Positions 17,454 through 26,393 of a DNA stretch of 64,000 bases are shown in pieces. Source of the DNA: Actinomadura nitritigenes (lineage in GTDB: Bacteria > Actinomycetota > Actinomycetes > Streptosporangiales > Streptosporangiaceae); the NCBI RefSeq assembly GCF_017573545.1, contig NZ_JAGEOK010000011.1, forward strand, positions 236,128-300,127, read 5' to 3'. The position numbers were made by a program, and so were the translations under genes. How positions within the stretch are numbered: the first letter of the stretch is position 1; the number at the start of each line of letters is the position of its first letter. Below the pieces are notes generated by a model, which was given only the letters and a program-made list of their open reading frames with translations, did no database searches and was not told the origin of the DNA.

Positions 17454-18446
17454 GTGGCCGCACCCCTTGAGGTGACCGGGTCCGACACCGAGGCGCAACC
17501 GGAAGCGGTCCTCGCCGGTGTCGACGGCAAGGCGATCCAGGGCCGTTCCCTGGGACAGATCGCCTGGATGCGACTCAAGCGCGACAAGGTCGCGCTCGCC
17601 GGCGGCGTCATCGTGATCCTGCTGATCCTCCTGGCGATCTTCGGACCGCTGCTGGTGCAGTCGCCGCTGGCCTACCACCAGAACCTGATCGACCCGACCT
17701 ACAACCGGCCGAAGACCGGCATCTGGCACACCGGCATCAGCGCCGACCACCTCCTCGGGGTGGAGCCCGGCACCGGCCGCGACCTGCTCGCCCGGATCGT
17801 GCACGGCGCCCGGATCTCGCTGCTGGTGTCGTTCCTGGCGACCGTGCTGTCGGTGGTCATCGGCGTCGTCCTCGGCATCACCGCCGGCTACTTCGGCGGC
17901 TGGGTCGACATGCTCATCAGCCGGGCGATGGACGCGTTCCTGGCGTTCCCCCTGCTGCTGTTCGCGATCGCGCTGGTCGCCGTCATCTCCGACGGCTCGT
18001 TCGGGCTGAGCGGCAACGGCCTGCGGATCTGGGTGCTGATCTTCGTCATCGGGTTCTTCAACTGGCCCTACATCGGCCGGATCATCCGCGGCCAGACCCT
18101 CTCGCTGCGCGAACGCGAGTTCGTCGACGCGGCACGCAGCATGGGCGCCCGGAACTCCTACATCCTGTTCAAGGAGATCCTGCCGAACCTCGTCGCGCCG
18201 ATCCTGGTCTACTCGACCCTGCTGATCCCGACGAACATCCTGTTCGAGGCGGCGCTGTCGTTCCTCGGCGTCGGCGTGATCCCGCCGACCCCCTCGTGGG
18301 GCGGCATGCTGACCCTCGCGGTGCCGATCTACTCCTCCGACCCGATGTACATGATCGTCCCCGGTGTGGCGATCTTCATCACCGTCCTCGCCTTCAACCT
18401 GCTCGGTGACGGGCTGCGGGACGCTCTCGACCCTCGGGCCAAGTGA
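17454..18446 (+). CDS. Oligopeptide ABC transporter permease, DppC/OppC type (importer 2)
   Basis: This 330-residue permease has an OppC N-terminal segment (GQIAWMRLKRDKVALAGGVIVILLILLAIFGPLL), the loop with LGVEPGTGRDLLARIVHGARISLL, and the EAA loop DAARSMGARNSYILFKEILPNLVAP. AGGAGG 8 bases before the GTG at 17454 sets the start. Having DppC first, ahead of the binding protein, is unusual for these operons and differs from importer 1. The binding-protein gene follows after about 25 bases. Confidence 0.92.
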   Translation: MAAPLEVTGSDTEAQPEAVLAGVDGKAIQGRSLGQIAWMRLKRDKVALAGGVIVILLILLAIFGPLLVQSPLAYHQNLIDPTYNRPKTGIWHTGISADHLLGVEPGTGRDLLARIVHGARISLLVSFLATVLSVVIGVVLGITAGYFGGWVDMLISRAMDAFLAFPLLLFAIALVAVISDGSFGLSGNGLRIWVLIFVIGFFNWPYIGRIIRGQTLSLREREFVDAARSMGARNSYILFKEILPNLVAPILVYSTLLIPTNILFEAALSFLGVGVIPPTPSWGGMLTLAVPIYSSDPMYMIVPGVAIFITVLAFNLLGDGLRDALDPRAK

Positions 18447-18471
18447 CCTCGGGTTCATCCGACCCGGAGAA

Positions 18472-20262
18472 ATGAATGGGGTGCGCCTGCACATGAACAA
18501 GATGAGACCAATCGCGGCCCTCGCCGCCGGCGCGCTCGCCGCGGCGGGCCTCGCCGCCTGCGGCGGTGGCGACTCCGGCGGCTCGGGGAGCGGACCCGGC
18601 TACAACGCCGCGGTCGACAAGGTCATCAACCAGTCGGACAAGAAGGGCGGCACCCTCCGCCTGGCGATGTCCGACGACTTCGACTCGCCGGACCCGGGCA
18701 ACCAGTACTACGCGTGGGACCAGAACTTCTCGCGCTTCTACGGCCGGGGCCTGATGACCTTCAAGCCGGCCGCGGGCGACGAGAGCAAGCAGATCGTTCC
18801 GGACCTGGCGACCGCGCCCGGTCAGCCGAGCGACGGTGCGAAGACCTGGACCTACAAGCTGCGCACCGGCGTGAAGTTCGACGACGGCACCCCCGTCACG
18901 TCCAAGGACGTGAAGTACGCCGTCGAGCGCAGCAACTTCACCGACGAGCTGCAGCTCGGTCCGAAGTACTTCAAGACCTACCTGGTCGACAACAAGCCCG
19001 CGTACAAGGGTCCCTACAAGGACAAGAGCGACGAGGGTCTGAAGTCGATCGAGACGCCGGACGACAGCACGATCATCTTCCACCTGTCGAAGCCGTTCTC
19101 GGAGTTCGACGACCTGGTGGCGATGTCGCAGACGATCCCGGTGCCGAAGGCCAAGGACACCGGCCTGAAGTACGAGTCGTCGATCGTCTCCAGCGGCCCG
19201 TACAAGGTCGACAACTACACCCGCGGCAAGTCGATGACGCTGTCGCGGAACCCCAACTGGGACCCGAGCACCGACCCGATCCGCAAGGCGCTGCCCGACA
19301 AGATCGAGCTGCAGCTGAAGCAGAACGCCGACGACATCGACAACCGCCTGCTGGCCGGTTCGCTCGACATGGACGTCGCGGGCGTGGGCGTGCAGGCCGG
19401 TACGCAGCCGAAGGTGCTGGCGGCGGCGCAGAAGCCCTACACCGACAACCCGATCCAGGGCTACCTGCGGTTCATGTCGCTGAACCTGCACGTCAAGCCG
19501 CTGGACAACATCCACTGCCGCAACGCCGTGCAGTACGCGACCGACAAGGTCGCCGCGCAGACCGCCTACGGAGGCCCGCTGGCCGGCGGTGACGTCGCCA
19601 CGACGATCCTGCCCCCGACGGTCGACGGGTACCGCAAGTTCGACCTGTTCCCGCAGAAGCAGGCGGCGGGCGGCAACGGCCTCGACGCGGCCACGCTGGC
19701 GAAGGCCAAGCAGGAGCTCGCGGCCTGCGGCCAGCCGAACGGCTTCTCGACGAAGATCTCGGCGCGGTCCGACCGGCCGAAGGAAGTCGCGATGGCCCAG
19801 GCCATCCAGCAGAGCCTCAAGAAGGTCGGCATCAACGTCAGCATCGTGCAGTGGCCGGCCGGCGACTACTTCAACAAGTACGTCGGCGTCCCGAACTACG
19901 TGCACCAGCACGGCATCGGCATGATGCTCATGGCGTGGGCGGCCGACTGGCCGACCGGCTACGGTTTCCTCTCCCAGATCGTCGACGGCCGGGCCATCAA
20001 GCCCTCCGGCGGCAACAACCTGGCCGAGGAGAACAACCCGAAGGTGAACGACGCGCTCGACCAGGCGATCGCCAGCACCGACAAGACCACGCGGACCAAG
20101 CTCTACGGCGACATCGACCAGATGGTCATGCAGGACGCCGTCGAGGTCCCGCTGATCTACGCCAAGGCGCTGCTCTACCGGCCGAAGCGGGTCACCAACG
20201 TCGGTATCACGGCCGGCTACGGCGGAATGTACGACTACCTCAACATGGGCGTGGAGAAGTAA
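18472..20262 (+). CDS. Oligopeptide/dipeptide ABC transporter, substrate-binding lipoprotein (importer 2)
   Basis: This family 5 solute-binding lipoprotein of about 596 residues has the lipobox LAAC with the lipidated cysteine at residue 30, then GGTLRLAMSDDFDSPDPGNQYY, KTWTYKLRTGVKFDDGTPVTSKDVKYAVERS and SSGPYKVDNYTRGKSMTLSRNPNWDP. In-frame ATGs at 18472, 18493 and 18502 are all possible; 18472 has GGAGA close by. It is divergent enough from the importer 1 SBP to suggest a different ligand. A hairpin follows the gene. Confidence 0.93.
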   Translation: MNGVRLHMNKMRPIAALAAGALAAAGLAACGGGDSGGSGSGPGYNAAVDKVINQSDKKGGTLRLAMSDDFDSPDPGNQYYAWDQNFSRFYGRGLMTFKPAAGDESKQIVPDLATAPGQPSDGAKTWTYKLRTGVKFDDGTPVTSKDVKYAVERSNFTDELQLGPKYFKTYLVDNKPAYKGPYKDKSDEGLKSIETPDDSTIIFHLSKPFSEFDDLVAMSQTIPVPKAKDTGLKYESSIVSSGPYKVDNYTRGKSMTLSRNPNWDPSTDPIRKALPDKIELQLKQNADDIDNRLLAGSLDMDVAGVGVQAGTQPKVLAAAQKPYTDNPIQGYLRFMSLNLHVKPLDNIHCRNAVQYATDKVAAQTAYGGPLAGGDVATTILPPTVDGYRKFDLFPQKQAAGGNGLDAATLAKAKQELAACGQPNGFSTKISARSDRPKEVAMAQAIQQSLKKVGINVSIVQWPAGDYFNKYVGVPNYVHQHGIGMMLMAWAADWPTGYGFLSQIVDGRAIKPSGGNNLAEENNPKVNDALDQAIASTDKTTRTKLYGDIDQMVMQDAVEVPLIYAKALLYRPKRVTNVGITAGYGGMYDYLNMGVEK

Positions 20263-20307
20263 ATCTCCTCCGTCCGTGCGTTCATCTGAAGGCAGGTGAA
20301 GGCGATG

Positions 20308-20351
20308 CCCGCCGACCGGTACCGGGCCCACAGGTCCGGCCGGTCGGCGGG
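20308..20351 (+). terminator. Intra-operon hairpin after the SBP gene of importer 2
   Basis: A 12-bp perfect stem (20308-20319 with 20340-20351) lies in the 103-base gap and ends 14 bases before the next start, so it could also mask that ribosome site. Its position after the SBP gene parallels the hairpin at 5955 in importer 1. Confidence 0.5.
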
Positions 20352-20365
20352 CGGGGCCGCGAAGT

Positions 20366-21379
20366 GTGCTCGCATACATCATCCGGCGCCTCGTCGGCGC
20401 CGTTCTCATGCTGTTGCTCATCAGCCTGGTGACCTTCGGCATCTTCTTCTGGCTGCCGAAGCTGGCGGGCCAGACCACCGACCAGCTCGCCGCGTCCTAC
20501 GTCGGCAAGGCCCCGACGGCGGAGGCGATCCAGGCCACCAAGGAACGGCTCGGCCTGGACAAGCCGGTGGTGGTGCAGTACGGCCACTACCTCAAGGGCA
20601 TCGTGGCCGGTGAGGACTTCAAGGCCGGGCCGGTCACCGACCACTGCCCGGCGCCCTGCCTCGGCTATTCCTTCCGCACCAGCCAGCCGGTGCTCCCGAC
20701 GCTGATGGACCGTGCCCCGGCGACCCTGGGGCTGGCCATAGGCGCCGCGATCGTCTGGCTGGTGGTCGGCGTGTCGACCGGTGTCGTCTCGGCGCTGAAG
20801 AGAGGCAGCATCTGGGACCGGGCCGCGATGGTGGTGGCCCTGAGCGGAGTGTCGCTGCCCATCTACTTCACGGGCCTGGTGTCGCTCGCCCTGTTCTCCT
20901 ACAAGCTGGGCATCTTCCCCGGCGGAGGCAGTTACGTGGGCTTCAGCCAGAACCCGCTGACATGGTTCGAGTCGCTGGTGCTGCCCTGGGTCACCCTGGC
21001 GTTCCTGTACGCGGCGATGTACGCGCGGCTCACCAGAGCGGGCATGCTGGAAACGATGAACGAGGACTACATCCGCACGGCCCGCGCCAAGGGCCTGCCG
21101 GAGAAGACGGTCATCACCAAGCATGCGCTGCGCGCCTCGCTGACGCCGATCCTGACCATCTTCGGCCTCGACTTCGGGCTGCTGATCGGTGGCGCGGTGC
21201 TCACCGAGAACACCTTCAGCATCCCCGGCCTCGGGCAGCTGGCGATCAGCTCGATCGGGACCGGCGACCTGCCGATGGTGCTCGGCGTCACCACGCTCGC
21301 CGCGTTCTTCATCGTCGTGATCAACCTGATCGTCGACCTCCTGTACGCCATCATCGACCCGAGAGTGAGGCTGGGCTGA
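20366..21379 (+). CDS. Oligopeptide ABC transporter permease, DppB/OppB type (importer 2)
   Basis: The 337-residue protein starts MLAYIIRRLVGAVLMLLLISLVTFGIFFWLPKLAG. It has a periplasmic loop with two cysteines (VTDHCPAPCLGYSF), the EAA-type loop RTARAKGLPEKTVITKHALRASLTP and the end YAIIDPRVRLG. The periplasmic loop is longer than in the importer 1 counterpart. The start is a GTG with a weak ribosome site just after a hairpin. The stop overlaps the next ATG (TGATG). Confidence 0.92.
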   Translation: MLAYIIRRLVGAVLMLLLISLVTFGIFFWLPKLAGQTTDQLAASYVGKAPTAEAIQATKERLGLDKPVVVQYGHYLKGIVAGEDFKAGPVTDHCPAPCLGYSFRTSQPVLPTLMDRAPATLGLAIGAAIVWLVVGVSTGVVSALKRGSIWDRAAMVVALSGVSLPIYFTGLVSLALFSYKLGIFPGGGSYVGFSQNPLTWFESLVLPWVTLAFLYAAMYARLTRAGMLETMNEDYIRTARAKGLPEKTVITKHALRASLTPILTIFGLDFGLLIGGAVLTENTFSIPGLGQLAISSIGTGDLPMVLGVTTLAAFFIVVINLIVDLLYAIIDPRVRLG

Positions 21380-22449
21380 TGACCGACACAACGCCGGCCA
21401 CCGGGCCCGCCGCGGGCGCCGGGGAGGCTCCCACGGCGTTCCTCGAGGTCCGCGACCTGAAGATCCACTTCCCGACCGACGACGGTCTGGTGAAGTCGGT
21501 CGACGGGCTGTCGTTCCAGCTGGAGAAGGGCCGCACGCTCGGCATCGTCGGCGAGTCCGGCTCCGGCAAGAGCGTCACCAGCCTCGGCGTCCTCGGCCTG
21601 CACAACCGCAGCAACGCCAACGTGTCCGGCGAGATCTGGCTCGACGGCCAGGAGCTCGTCGGCGCGTCGCCCGGCGAGGTCCGCCGGCTGCGCGGCCGCA
21701 AGATGGCGATGATCTTCCAGGACCCGCTGTCGTCGATGCACCCCTTCTACACGGTGGGCGCGCAGATCATCGAGGCGTACCGGGTGCACAACGACGTGTC
21801 CAAGCAGGTGGCGCGCAAGCACGCCATCGAGATGCTCGGCCGCGTCGGCATCCCGAAGCCGGACAAGCGGGTCGACGACTACCCCCACCAGTTCTCCGGC
21901 GGCATGCGGCAGCGCGCGATGATCGCGATGGCGCTGTCCTGCGACCCGGAGCTGCTGATCGCCGACGAGCCGACCACGGCGCTGGACGTGACCGTCCAGG
22001 CGCAGATCCTCGACCTGATCCGGGACCTGCAGCAGGAGTTCAACTCCGCCGTCATCATGATCACCCACGATCTCGGGGTGGTCGCGGAGCTGTCGGACGA
22101 CATCCTGGTGATGTACGCGGGCCGGTGCGCCGAGTACGCGTCGGTGGAGGACGCCTTCCACAAGCCGCTGCACCCCTACGCGTGGGGGCTGCTCGGGTCG
22201 ATGCCGCGGCTGGACCGGGAGCGCACCGAACGGCTGCTGCCGATCAAGGGCACCCCGCCGAGCCTGATCAACGTGCCGCAGGGCTGCGCGTTCAACCCGC
22301 GGTGCGCCTACAAGGACCTCAACGGGGACAAGTGCACGACGGTGCGTCCCGAACTGGTCGAGGCGGTCCCGGGCCACAGGGTGGCCTGCCATCTCCCGCT
22401 CGAGAAGAAGCAGGAGATCTGGGAATCCGAGATCCGGCCGAAGCTGTGA
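21379..22449 (+). CDS. Oligopeptide ABC transporter ATP-binding protein, DppD/OppD type (importer 2)
   Basis: The 356-residue ATPase has Walker A GESGSGKS, Q-loop FQDPLSSMHPFYTVG, signature FSGGMRQRAM, Walker B LIADEPTTALDV and MITHDLGVVAELSD. It ends with the oligopeptide-transporter cysteine segment GCAFNPRCAYKDLNGDKC. It lacks the Ala/Gly tail of the importer 1 homologue. The start overlaps the preceding stop by one base. Confidence 0.93.
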   Translation: MTDTTPATGPAAGAGEAPTAFLEVRDLKIHFPTDDGLVKSVDGLSFQLEKGRTLGIVGESGSGKSVTSLGVLGLHNRSNANVSGEIWLDGQELVGASPGEVRRLRGRKMAMIFQDPLSSMHPFYTVGAQIIEAYRVHNDVSKQVARKHAIEMLGRVGIPKPDKRVDDYPHQFSGGMRQRAMIAMALSCDPELLIADEPTTALDVTVQAQILDLIRDLQQEFNSAVIMITHDLGVVAELSDDILVMYAGRCAEYASVEDAFHKPLHPYAWGLLGSMPRLDRERTERLLPIKGTPPSLINVPQGCAFNPRCAYKDLNGDKCTTVRPELVEAVPGHRVACHLPLEKKQEIWESEIRPKL

Positions 22450-22472
22450 CGAGCACGGGTGGGAACAAGACT

Positions 22473-23630
22473 GTGAGCACTTCTGACACCGCCGCGCCGG
22501 GGACCACCGTCCCCGGCGCCGCGGAGACCTCCGCCGACGCGGCGGCGCCCCGTCCCATCCGGGACGGGGAGATGCTGCTGGAGGTGGAGAACCTCGGCAA
22601 GCACTTCCCCGTCACCGCGGGGCTGCTGCGCCGGCAGGTCGCGGCGGTGAAGGCCGTCGACGGCGTGTCGTTCTCCGTCCGCAAGGGCGAGACCCTCGGC
22701 CTGGTGGGGGAGTCGGGCTGCGGCAAGTCCACCACCGGCCGGATGATCATGCGGCTGCTGGACCCGAGCTTCGGCAAGATCACCTTCGAGGGGCAGGACA
22801 TCACCACGATGTCCCAGGGGCGGCTGCGGCCGCTCCGCCGCGACCTCCAGATGATCTTCCAGGACCCGTACTCGTCGCTGAACCCGCGCAAGACGGTCGG
22901 CGCGATCGTCGGGGCCCCGTTCCGGCTGCAGAACATCGCCACCGAGAACGGGGTCAAGAAGGCCGTCCAGGAGATCCTGGAACTCGTCGGCCTCAACCCC
23001 GAGCACTACAACCGGTACCCGCACGAGTTCTCCGGCGGCCAGCGCCAGCGCATCGGCATCGCCCGCACGCTGGCGCTCAAGCCGAAGCTGATCGTCGCGG
23101 ACGAGCCGGTGTCGGCGCTGGACGTGTCGGTGCAGGCGCAGGTCGTCAACCTGCTGGAGGACCTGCAGGACGAACTCGACCTCACCTACGTGGTGATCGC
23201 GCACGACCTGTCGGTCGTCCGGCACATCTCCGACCGGGTCGCCGTCATGTACCTCGGCAAGATCGTCGAGATCGCGGACCGCAGCGACCTGTACGAGCGG
23301 CCCATGCACCCGTACACCAACGCGCTGCTGTCGGCGGTGCCGGTCCCGGACCCGAGCCAGCGCGGCGGGCGGCAGCGGATCCGGCTGCAGGGCGACGTGC
23401 CGAGCCCCCTCGACCCGCCGCCCGCGTGCCGGTTCCACACCCGCTGCTGGAAGGCGCAGGACATCTGCAAGCAGGTCGAGCCGCCGCTGATCGAGCTCAG
23501 CCACGGCCACCAGGCCGCCTGCCACTTCCCGGAGAACACCACCGTGTCGGCGACCGACGAGGTCGCGAAGGCCGCGGTGGCGCCCGGGACGGTGCCGGCC
23601 GCCGAGACCGACGCCGAGACCGGCGAGTAG
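22473..23630 (+). CDS. Oligopeptide ABC transporter ATP-binding protein, DppF/OppF type (importer 2)
   Basis: This ATPase of about 385 residues has Walker A GESGCGKS, Q-loop FQDPYSSLNPRKTVG, signature FSGGQRQRIG, Walker B LIVADEPVSALDV and the C-terminal ACRFHTRCWKAQDIC element. GTG 22473 has GGGTGGGA 8 bases upstream and is preferred. GTG 22446 would give a GTGA overlap with the previous gene and 9 more residues. It is the last gene of importer 2, followed by a strong terminator. Confidence 0.92.
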   Translation: MSTSDTAAPGTTVPGAAETSADAAAPRPIRDGEMLLEVENLGKHFPVTAGLLRRQVAAVKAVDGVSFSVRKGETLGLVGESGCGKSTTGRMIMRLLDPSFGKITFEGQDITTMSQGRLRPLRRDLQMIFQDPYSSLNPRKTVGAIVGAPFRLQNIATENGVKKAVQEILELVGLNPEHYNRYPHEFSGGQRQRIGIARTLALKPKLIVADEPVSALDVSVQAQVVNLLEDLQDELDLTYVVIAHDLSVVRHISDRVAVMYLGKIVEIADRSDLYERPMHPYTNALLSAVPVPDPSQRGGRQRIRLQGDVPSPLDPPPACRFHTRCWKAQDICKQVEPPLIELSHGHQAACHFPENTTVSATDEVAKAAVAPGTVPAAETDAETGE

Positions 23631-23671
23631 GCCCGGCCGCACGACCGCCCTCGGGCGCGCGTCCCGCACGC

Positions 23672-23711
23672 CGAAGCCCCGGCCCCCGCACAGAGGGGGA
23701 CCGGGGCTTCG
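23672..23711 (+). terminator. Terminator of the importer 2 operon
   Basis: CGAAGCCCCGG (23672-23682) pairs perfectly with CCGGGGCTTCG (23701-23711), with an inner CCCCC/GGGGG stem. It ends the operon about 40 bases past the last stop. Confidence 0.7.
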
Positions 23712-23717
23712 TCATCC

Positions 23718-23847
23718 CCCGCCCGGCAGGGACACGGCGAAGGCCCGCCCGGCAGGGACCCGGCGAAGGCCCGCCCGGCAGGGACCCGGCGAAGCCCCGG
23801 CCGGGAGGGACGCGACGAAGCCCCGGCCGGCCGGGACACGGCGAAGC
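23718..23847. repeat. Tandem repeat, five copies of a 26-bp unit
   Basis: Copies run 23718-23743, 23744-23769, 23770-23795, 23796-23821 and 23822-23847. The first three differ at only one or two positions; copies four and five have drifted. Each begins CCCG and ends GGCGAAGG/C or close to it. The array fills the space between two converging terminators that share the CGAAGCCCC arm, and the end of each unit resembles that arm. It is non-coding: no start codon or ribosome site is associated with it. Confidence 0.8.
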
Positions 23848-23878
23848 CCCGGCCCCCCGATGAGGGGCTGGGGCTTCG
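23842..23878 (-). terminator. Terminator facing the FtsX-type permease gene
   Basis: CGAAGCCCC (23842-23850) pairs with GGGGCTTCG (23870-23878), with an inner GCCCC/GGGGC stem. It lies 17 bases past the permease stop on the minus strand. Confidence 0.65.
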
Positions 23879-23894
23879 GGACGGGAGCCGCCGG

Positions 23895-26393
23895 TCAGTC
23901 CGTGGAGATGGCCTTCAGCACGTCCATCCGCCCGGCCCGCCACGCCGGCCACAGCGCCGCCGCGACCCCGATCAGCGTGGCGACCACCAGGTACACCACC
24001 AGCGTCCCGTACGGGATCGACAGCACGCCGAGGCCCTTGTCCTTGAGCGCGTTCTGCATCGCCGCGCCGAACGCCACCCCGATGCCGGTGCCGAGCAGCG
24101 CGCCGAACACCGCGATCACGATGGACTCCAGCCGGATCATGCGGCGCAGCTGACGCCGGGAGATCCCGATCGCGCGCAGCAGCCCGATCTCCCGGGTCCG
24201 CTCGATCACCGACAGCGCCAGGGTGTTGACGACCCCGACCGCCGCGATGATCACCGACATGGCCAGCAGGATGCTGAGGAACGTCACGAACCCGTCCACC
24301 TGCTTGTGGGCGTCCTTCTTCAGCGACGTCTGGTCCGACAGCTTCAGGTTCGGGTACGCCTTCAGCGTCGACTCGATCGCGTGCTTGGTCGCGGTGTCGG
24401 TCTTGGCGGTGTCGACCAGCACGGCGTCCACCGACGGCCGCACCGCGTGCCGCAGGTACACCTGCCGGGAGATGATGCGGCTGCCGATGAGGTCGCTCTT
24501 GGCGAAGATCCCCGTCACCTTCAGCTGCTCGGTCCTCCCGTCGGGGAACAGCGCCGGGACGGTGGCCCCGACCCGCCACCCGTTGGCCTTGGCGGTCGAC
24601 TCGTTCACCATCAGCCCGTCCGCGCCGATCGCGGTACCACCCGACACCAGCTTCAGCCGCGCCGCCTTGGCGATCACATCGACGTCGCCCGACATGTACG
24701 TGCCGCGCTTGCCGGCGAGCTTCGCGGTGCCCTCGTAGGTCTCGGACGCCGACGCCACCCCCGGCGTCGCCTTCAGCTTCGGCGCGACGTCGAGGCCGAT
24801 GTCGCCGCCGGTGGCCTGCACCAGGTAGTCCGCGCCGAACTGCGCGTCCACCTGCTGGTCGACCGACGCCCGCATCGTCGCGCCCATCACGTTCACCGCG
24901 GTGATCAGCGCCAGGCCGATCATCAGCGCCGCGGCCGTCGCGGCGGTGCGGCGCGGGTTGCGCAGCGCGTTCTGCTGCGCCAGCCGCCCCGGCGCGCCCA
25001 TCAGCCGCGCGAACGGCCATCCGAGCACCTTCACCACCGGGACGCTGATCACCGGCGCCAGCATCGCCACCCCGATGAACACCGCGAACGCGCCCGCGCC
25101 CACCGGGATCACCGGGTTCCCGCCGCTCCCCGCCAGGCCTACGGCGATCAGGCCCGCCCCGGCCAGCGTCAGCAGCGAACCGAGCGCCACCCGGATCCGC
25201 AGTGTCCGCTGCGGCAGCGCCACGTCGTCGCGCATCGCCGCCACCGGCGGGATCTTCGCCGCACGCCGCGCCGGGAAGTACGCCGACACCACCGTCACCA
25301 GGATCCCCACCGTGTACGACCAGATCACCGGAGTCGCGGTGAACGTCAGGCCGCCCTTCCCGGCGTCGCCCATCTGCGCCTGCAGCAGCGACGCCAGGCC
25401 CGCCCCGGCCGCCAGGCCCAGCGTCGACCCGACGACCCCGACCGCGACCGCCTCACCGATCACCGCCCGCGTCACCTGCGGGCGCGCCGCGCCGATCGCG
25501 CGCAGCAGCGCCAGCTCCCGGGTCCGCTGCGCCACCAGCATCGAGAACGTGTTGAAGATGATGAACGCCCCGACGAAGATCGAGATCAGCGCGAACACCA
25601 GCAGGAACGTCCGGAAGAACGACATGAACGACGCGACGTCGCTCTTGTTCTCGTCCCGCATCTTCGTACCGGTGATCGCCTCCACCCCGGTCGGCAGCAC
25701 CTTCGCGACCCGGTCCCGCAGCTGCGCCTCCGGCACGCCCGCCGAGCCCATCTGGATGTCGCTGAAGTACCCCGGCTTCAGCATCAGCCGCTGCGCCGTC
25801 GGGGTGTCGAACGCGGTGACGCTCGCCCCCATCAGGTTCCCGGTGTCGATCAGCCCGACCAGCCGCATCCGCTGCGGCGGGCCCGACGACACCACCTCGA
25901 CCATGTCGCCGACGGCCAGCTTCCCCTTCTTCGCCGTCGTCGCGTCGACGATCACCTCGCCGGGCCCGTGCGGCGTCCGGCCCGCCTTCAGCTCGAACGA
26001 CCCGTTGGAGTTCCAGTTCGAGCCGATCTGCGGCGGGCCCTGCCCACCCGACCCGACCACCTTCCCGTCCCGGCCCACCACCGCCGCGTACCCGTCCACG
26101 TTGCCCTGCGGGTCCTTCACCCCGTCGACGCCGCGCAGCGCCGTCAGGACCGACGCCGGCACCGGCTGCGGGGCCTGCCCGTTGCCGTCGCCGCCGAGGG
26201 CCTTCTTCGCCCGCACGTCCACGGCGACGTTCTTGCCGACCCGGCTGAACAGGTCGTCGAACTGCTTGTTCATGCTGTCGGTGAAGATCAGCGTGCCCGC
26301 CACGAACGCCACGCCGAGGATCACCGCGACGGCCGTCAGCACCAGCCTGATCTTGTGCGCCGCCAGGTTGCGGAGCGTGACCTTGCCCATCAT
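23895..26393 (-). CDS. FtsX/MacB-type ABC transporter permease (two FtsX domains)
   Basis: This 832-residue membrane protein begins MMGKVTLRNLAAHKIRLVLTAVAVILGVAFVAGTLIFTDS. It has a large extracytoplasmic MacB-like domain, then FtsX domain 1 (FFRTFLLVFALISIFVGAFIIFNTFSMLVAQRTRELALLRAIGA), a second half starting RLAQQNALRNPRRTAATAAALMIGLALI, and FtsX domain 2 (ILLAMSVIIAAVGVVNTLALSVIERTREIGLLRAIGISRRQ). Such transporters drive efflux of peptides or lipids, or transmit force, rather than importing. The start overlaps the ATPase stop (ATGA), so the two form one complex. The upstream two-component genes are probably its regulators. Confidence 0.92.
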   Translation of the reverse strand: MMGKVTLRNLAAHKIRLVLTAVAVILGVAFVAGTLIFTDSMNKQFDDLFSRVGKNVAVDVRAKKALGGDGNGQAPQPVPASVLTALRGVDGVKDPQGNVDGYAAVVGRDGKVVGSGGQGPPQIGSNWNSNGSFELKAGRTPHGPGEVIVDATTAKKGKLAVGDMVEVVSSGPPQRMRLVGLIDTGNLMGASVTAFDTPTAQRLMLKPGYFSDIQMGSAGVPEAQLRDRVAKVLPTGVEAITGTKMRDENKSDVASFMSFFRTFLLVFALISIFVGAFIIFNTFSMLVAQRTRELALLRAIGAARPQVTRAVIGEAVAVGVVGSTLGLAAGAGLASLLQAQMGDAGKGGLTFTATPVIWSYTVGILVTVVSAYFPARRAAKIPPVAAMRDDVALPQRTLRIRVALGSLLTLAGAGLIAVGLAGSGGNPVIPVGAGAFAVFIGVAMLAPVISVPVVKVLGWPFARLMGAPGRLAQQNALRNPRRTAATAAALMIGLALITAVNVMGATMRASVDQQVDAQFGADYLVQATGGDIGLDVAPKLKATPGVASASETYEGTAKLAGKRGTYMSGDVDVIAKAARLKLVSGGTAIGADGLMVNESTAKANGWRVGATVPALFPDGRTEQLKVTGIFAKSDLIGSRIISRQVYLRHAVRPSVDAVLVDTAKTDTATKHAIESTLKAYPNLKLSDQTSLKKDAHKQVDGFVTFLSILLAMSVIIAAVGVVNTLALSVIERTREIGLLRAIGISRRQLRRMIRLESIVIAVFGALLGTGIGVAFGAAMQNALKDKGLGVLSIPYGTLVVYLVVATLIGVAAALWPAWRAGRMDVLKAISTD

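Noticed and set aside
23718..23847. Possible CRISPR-like array
   Set aside because: The units are contiguous with no spacers, and no cas genes lie in the window.
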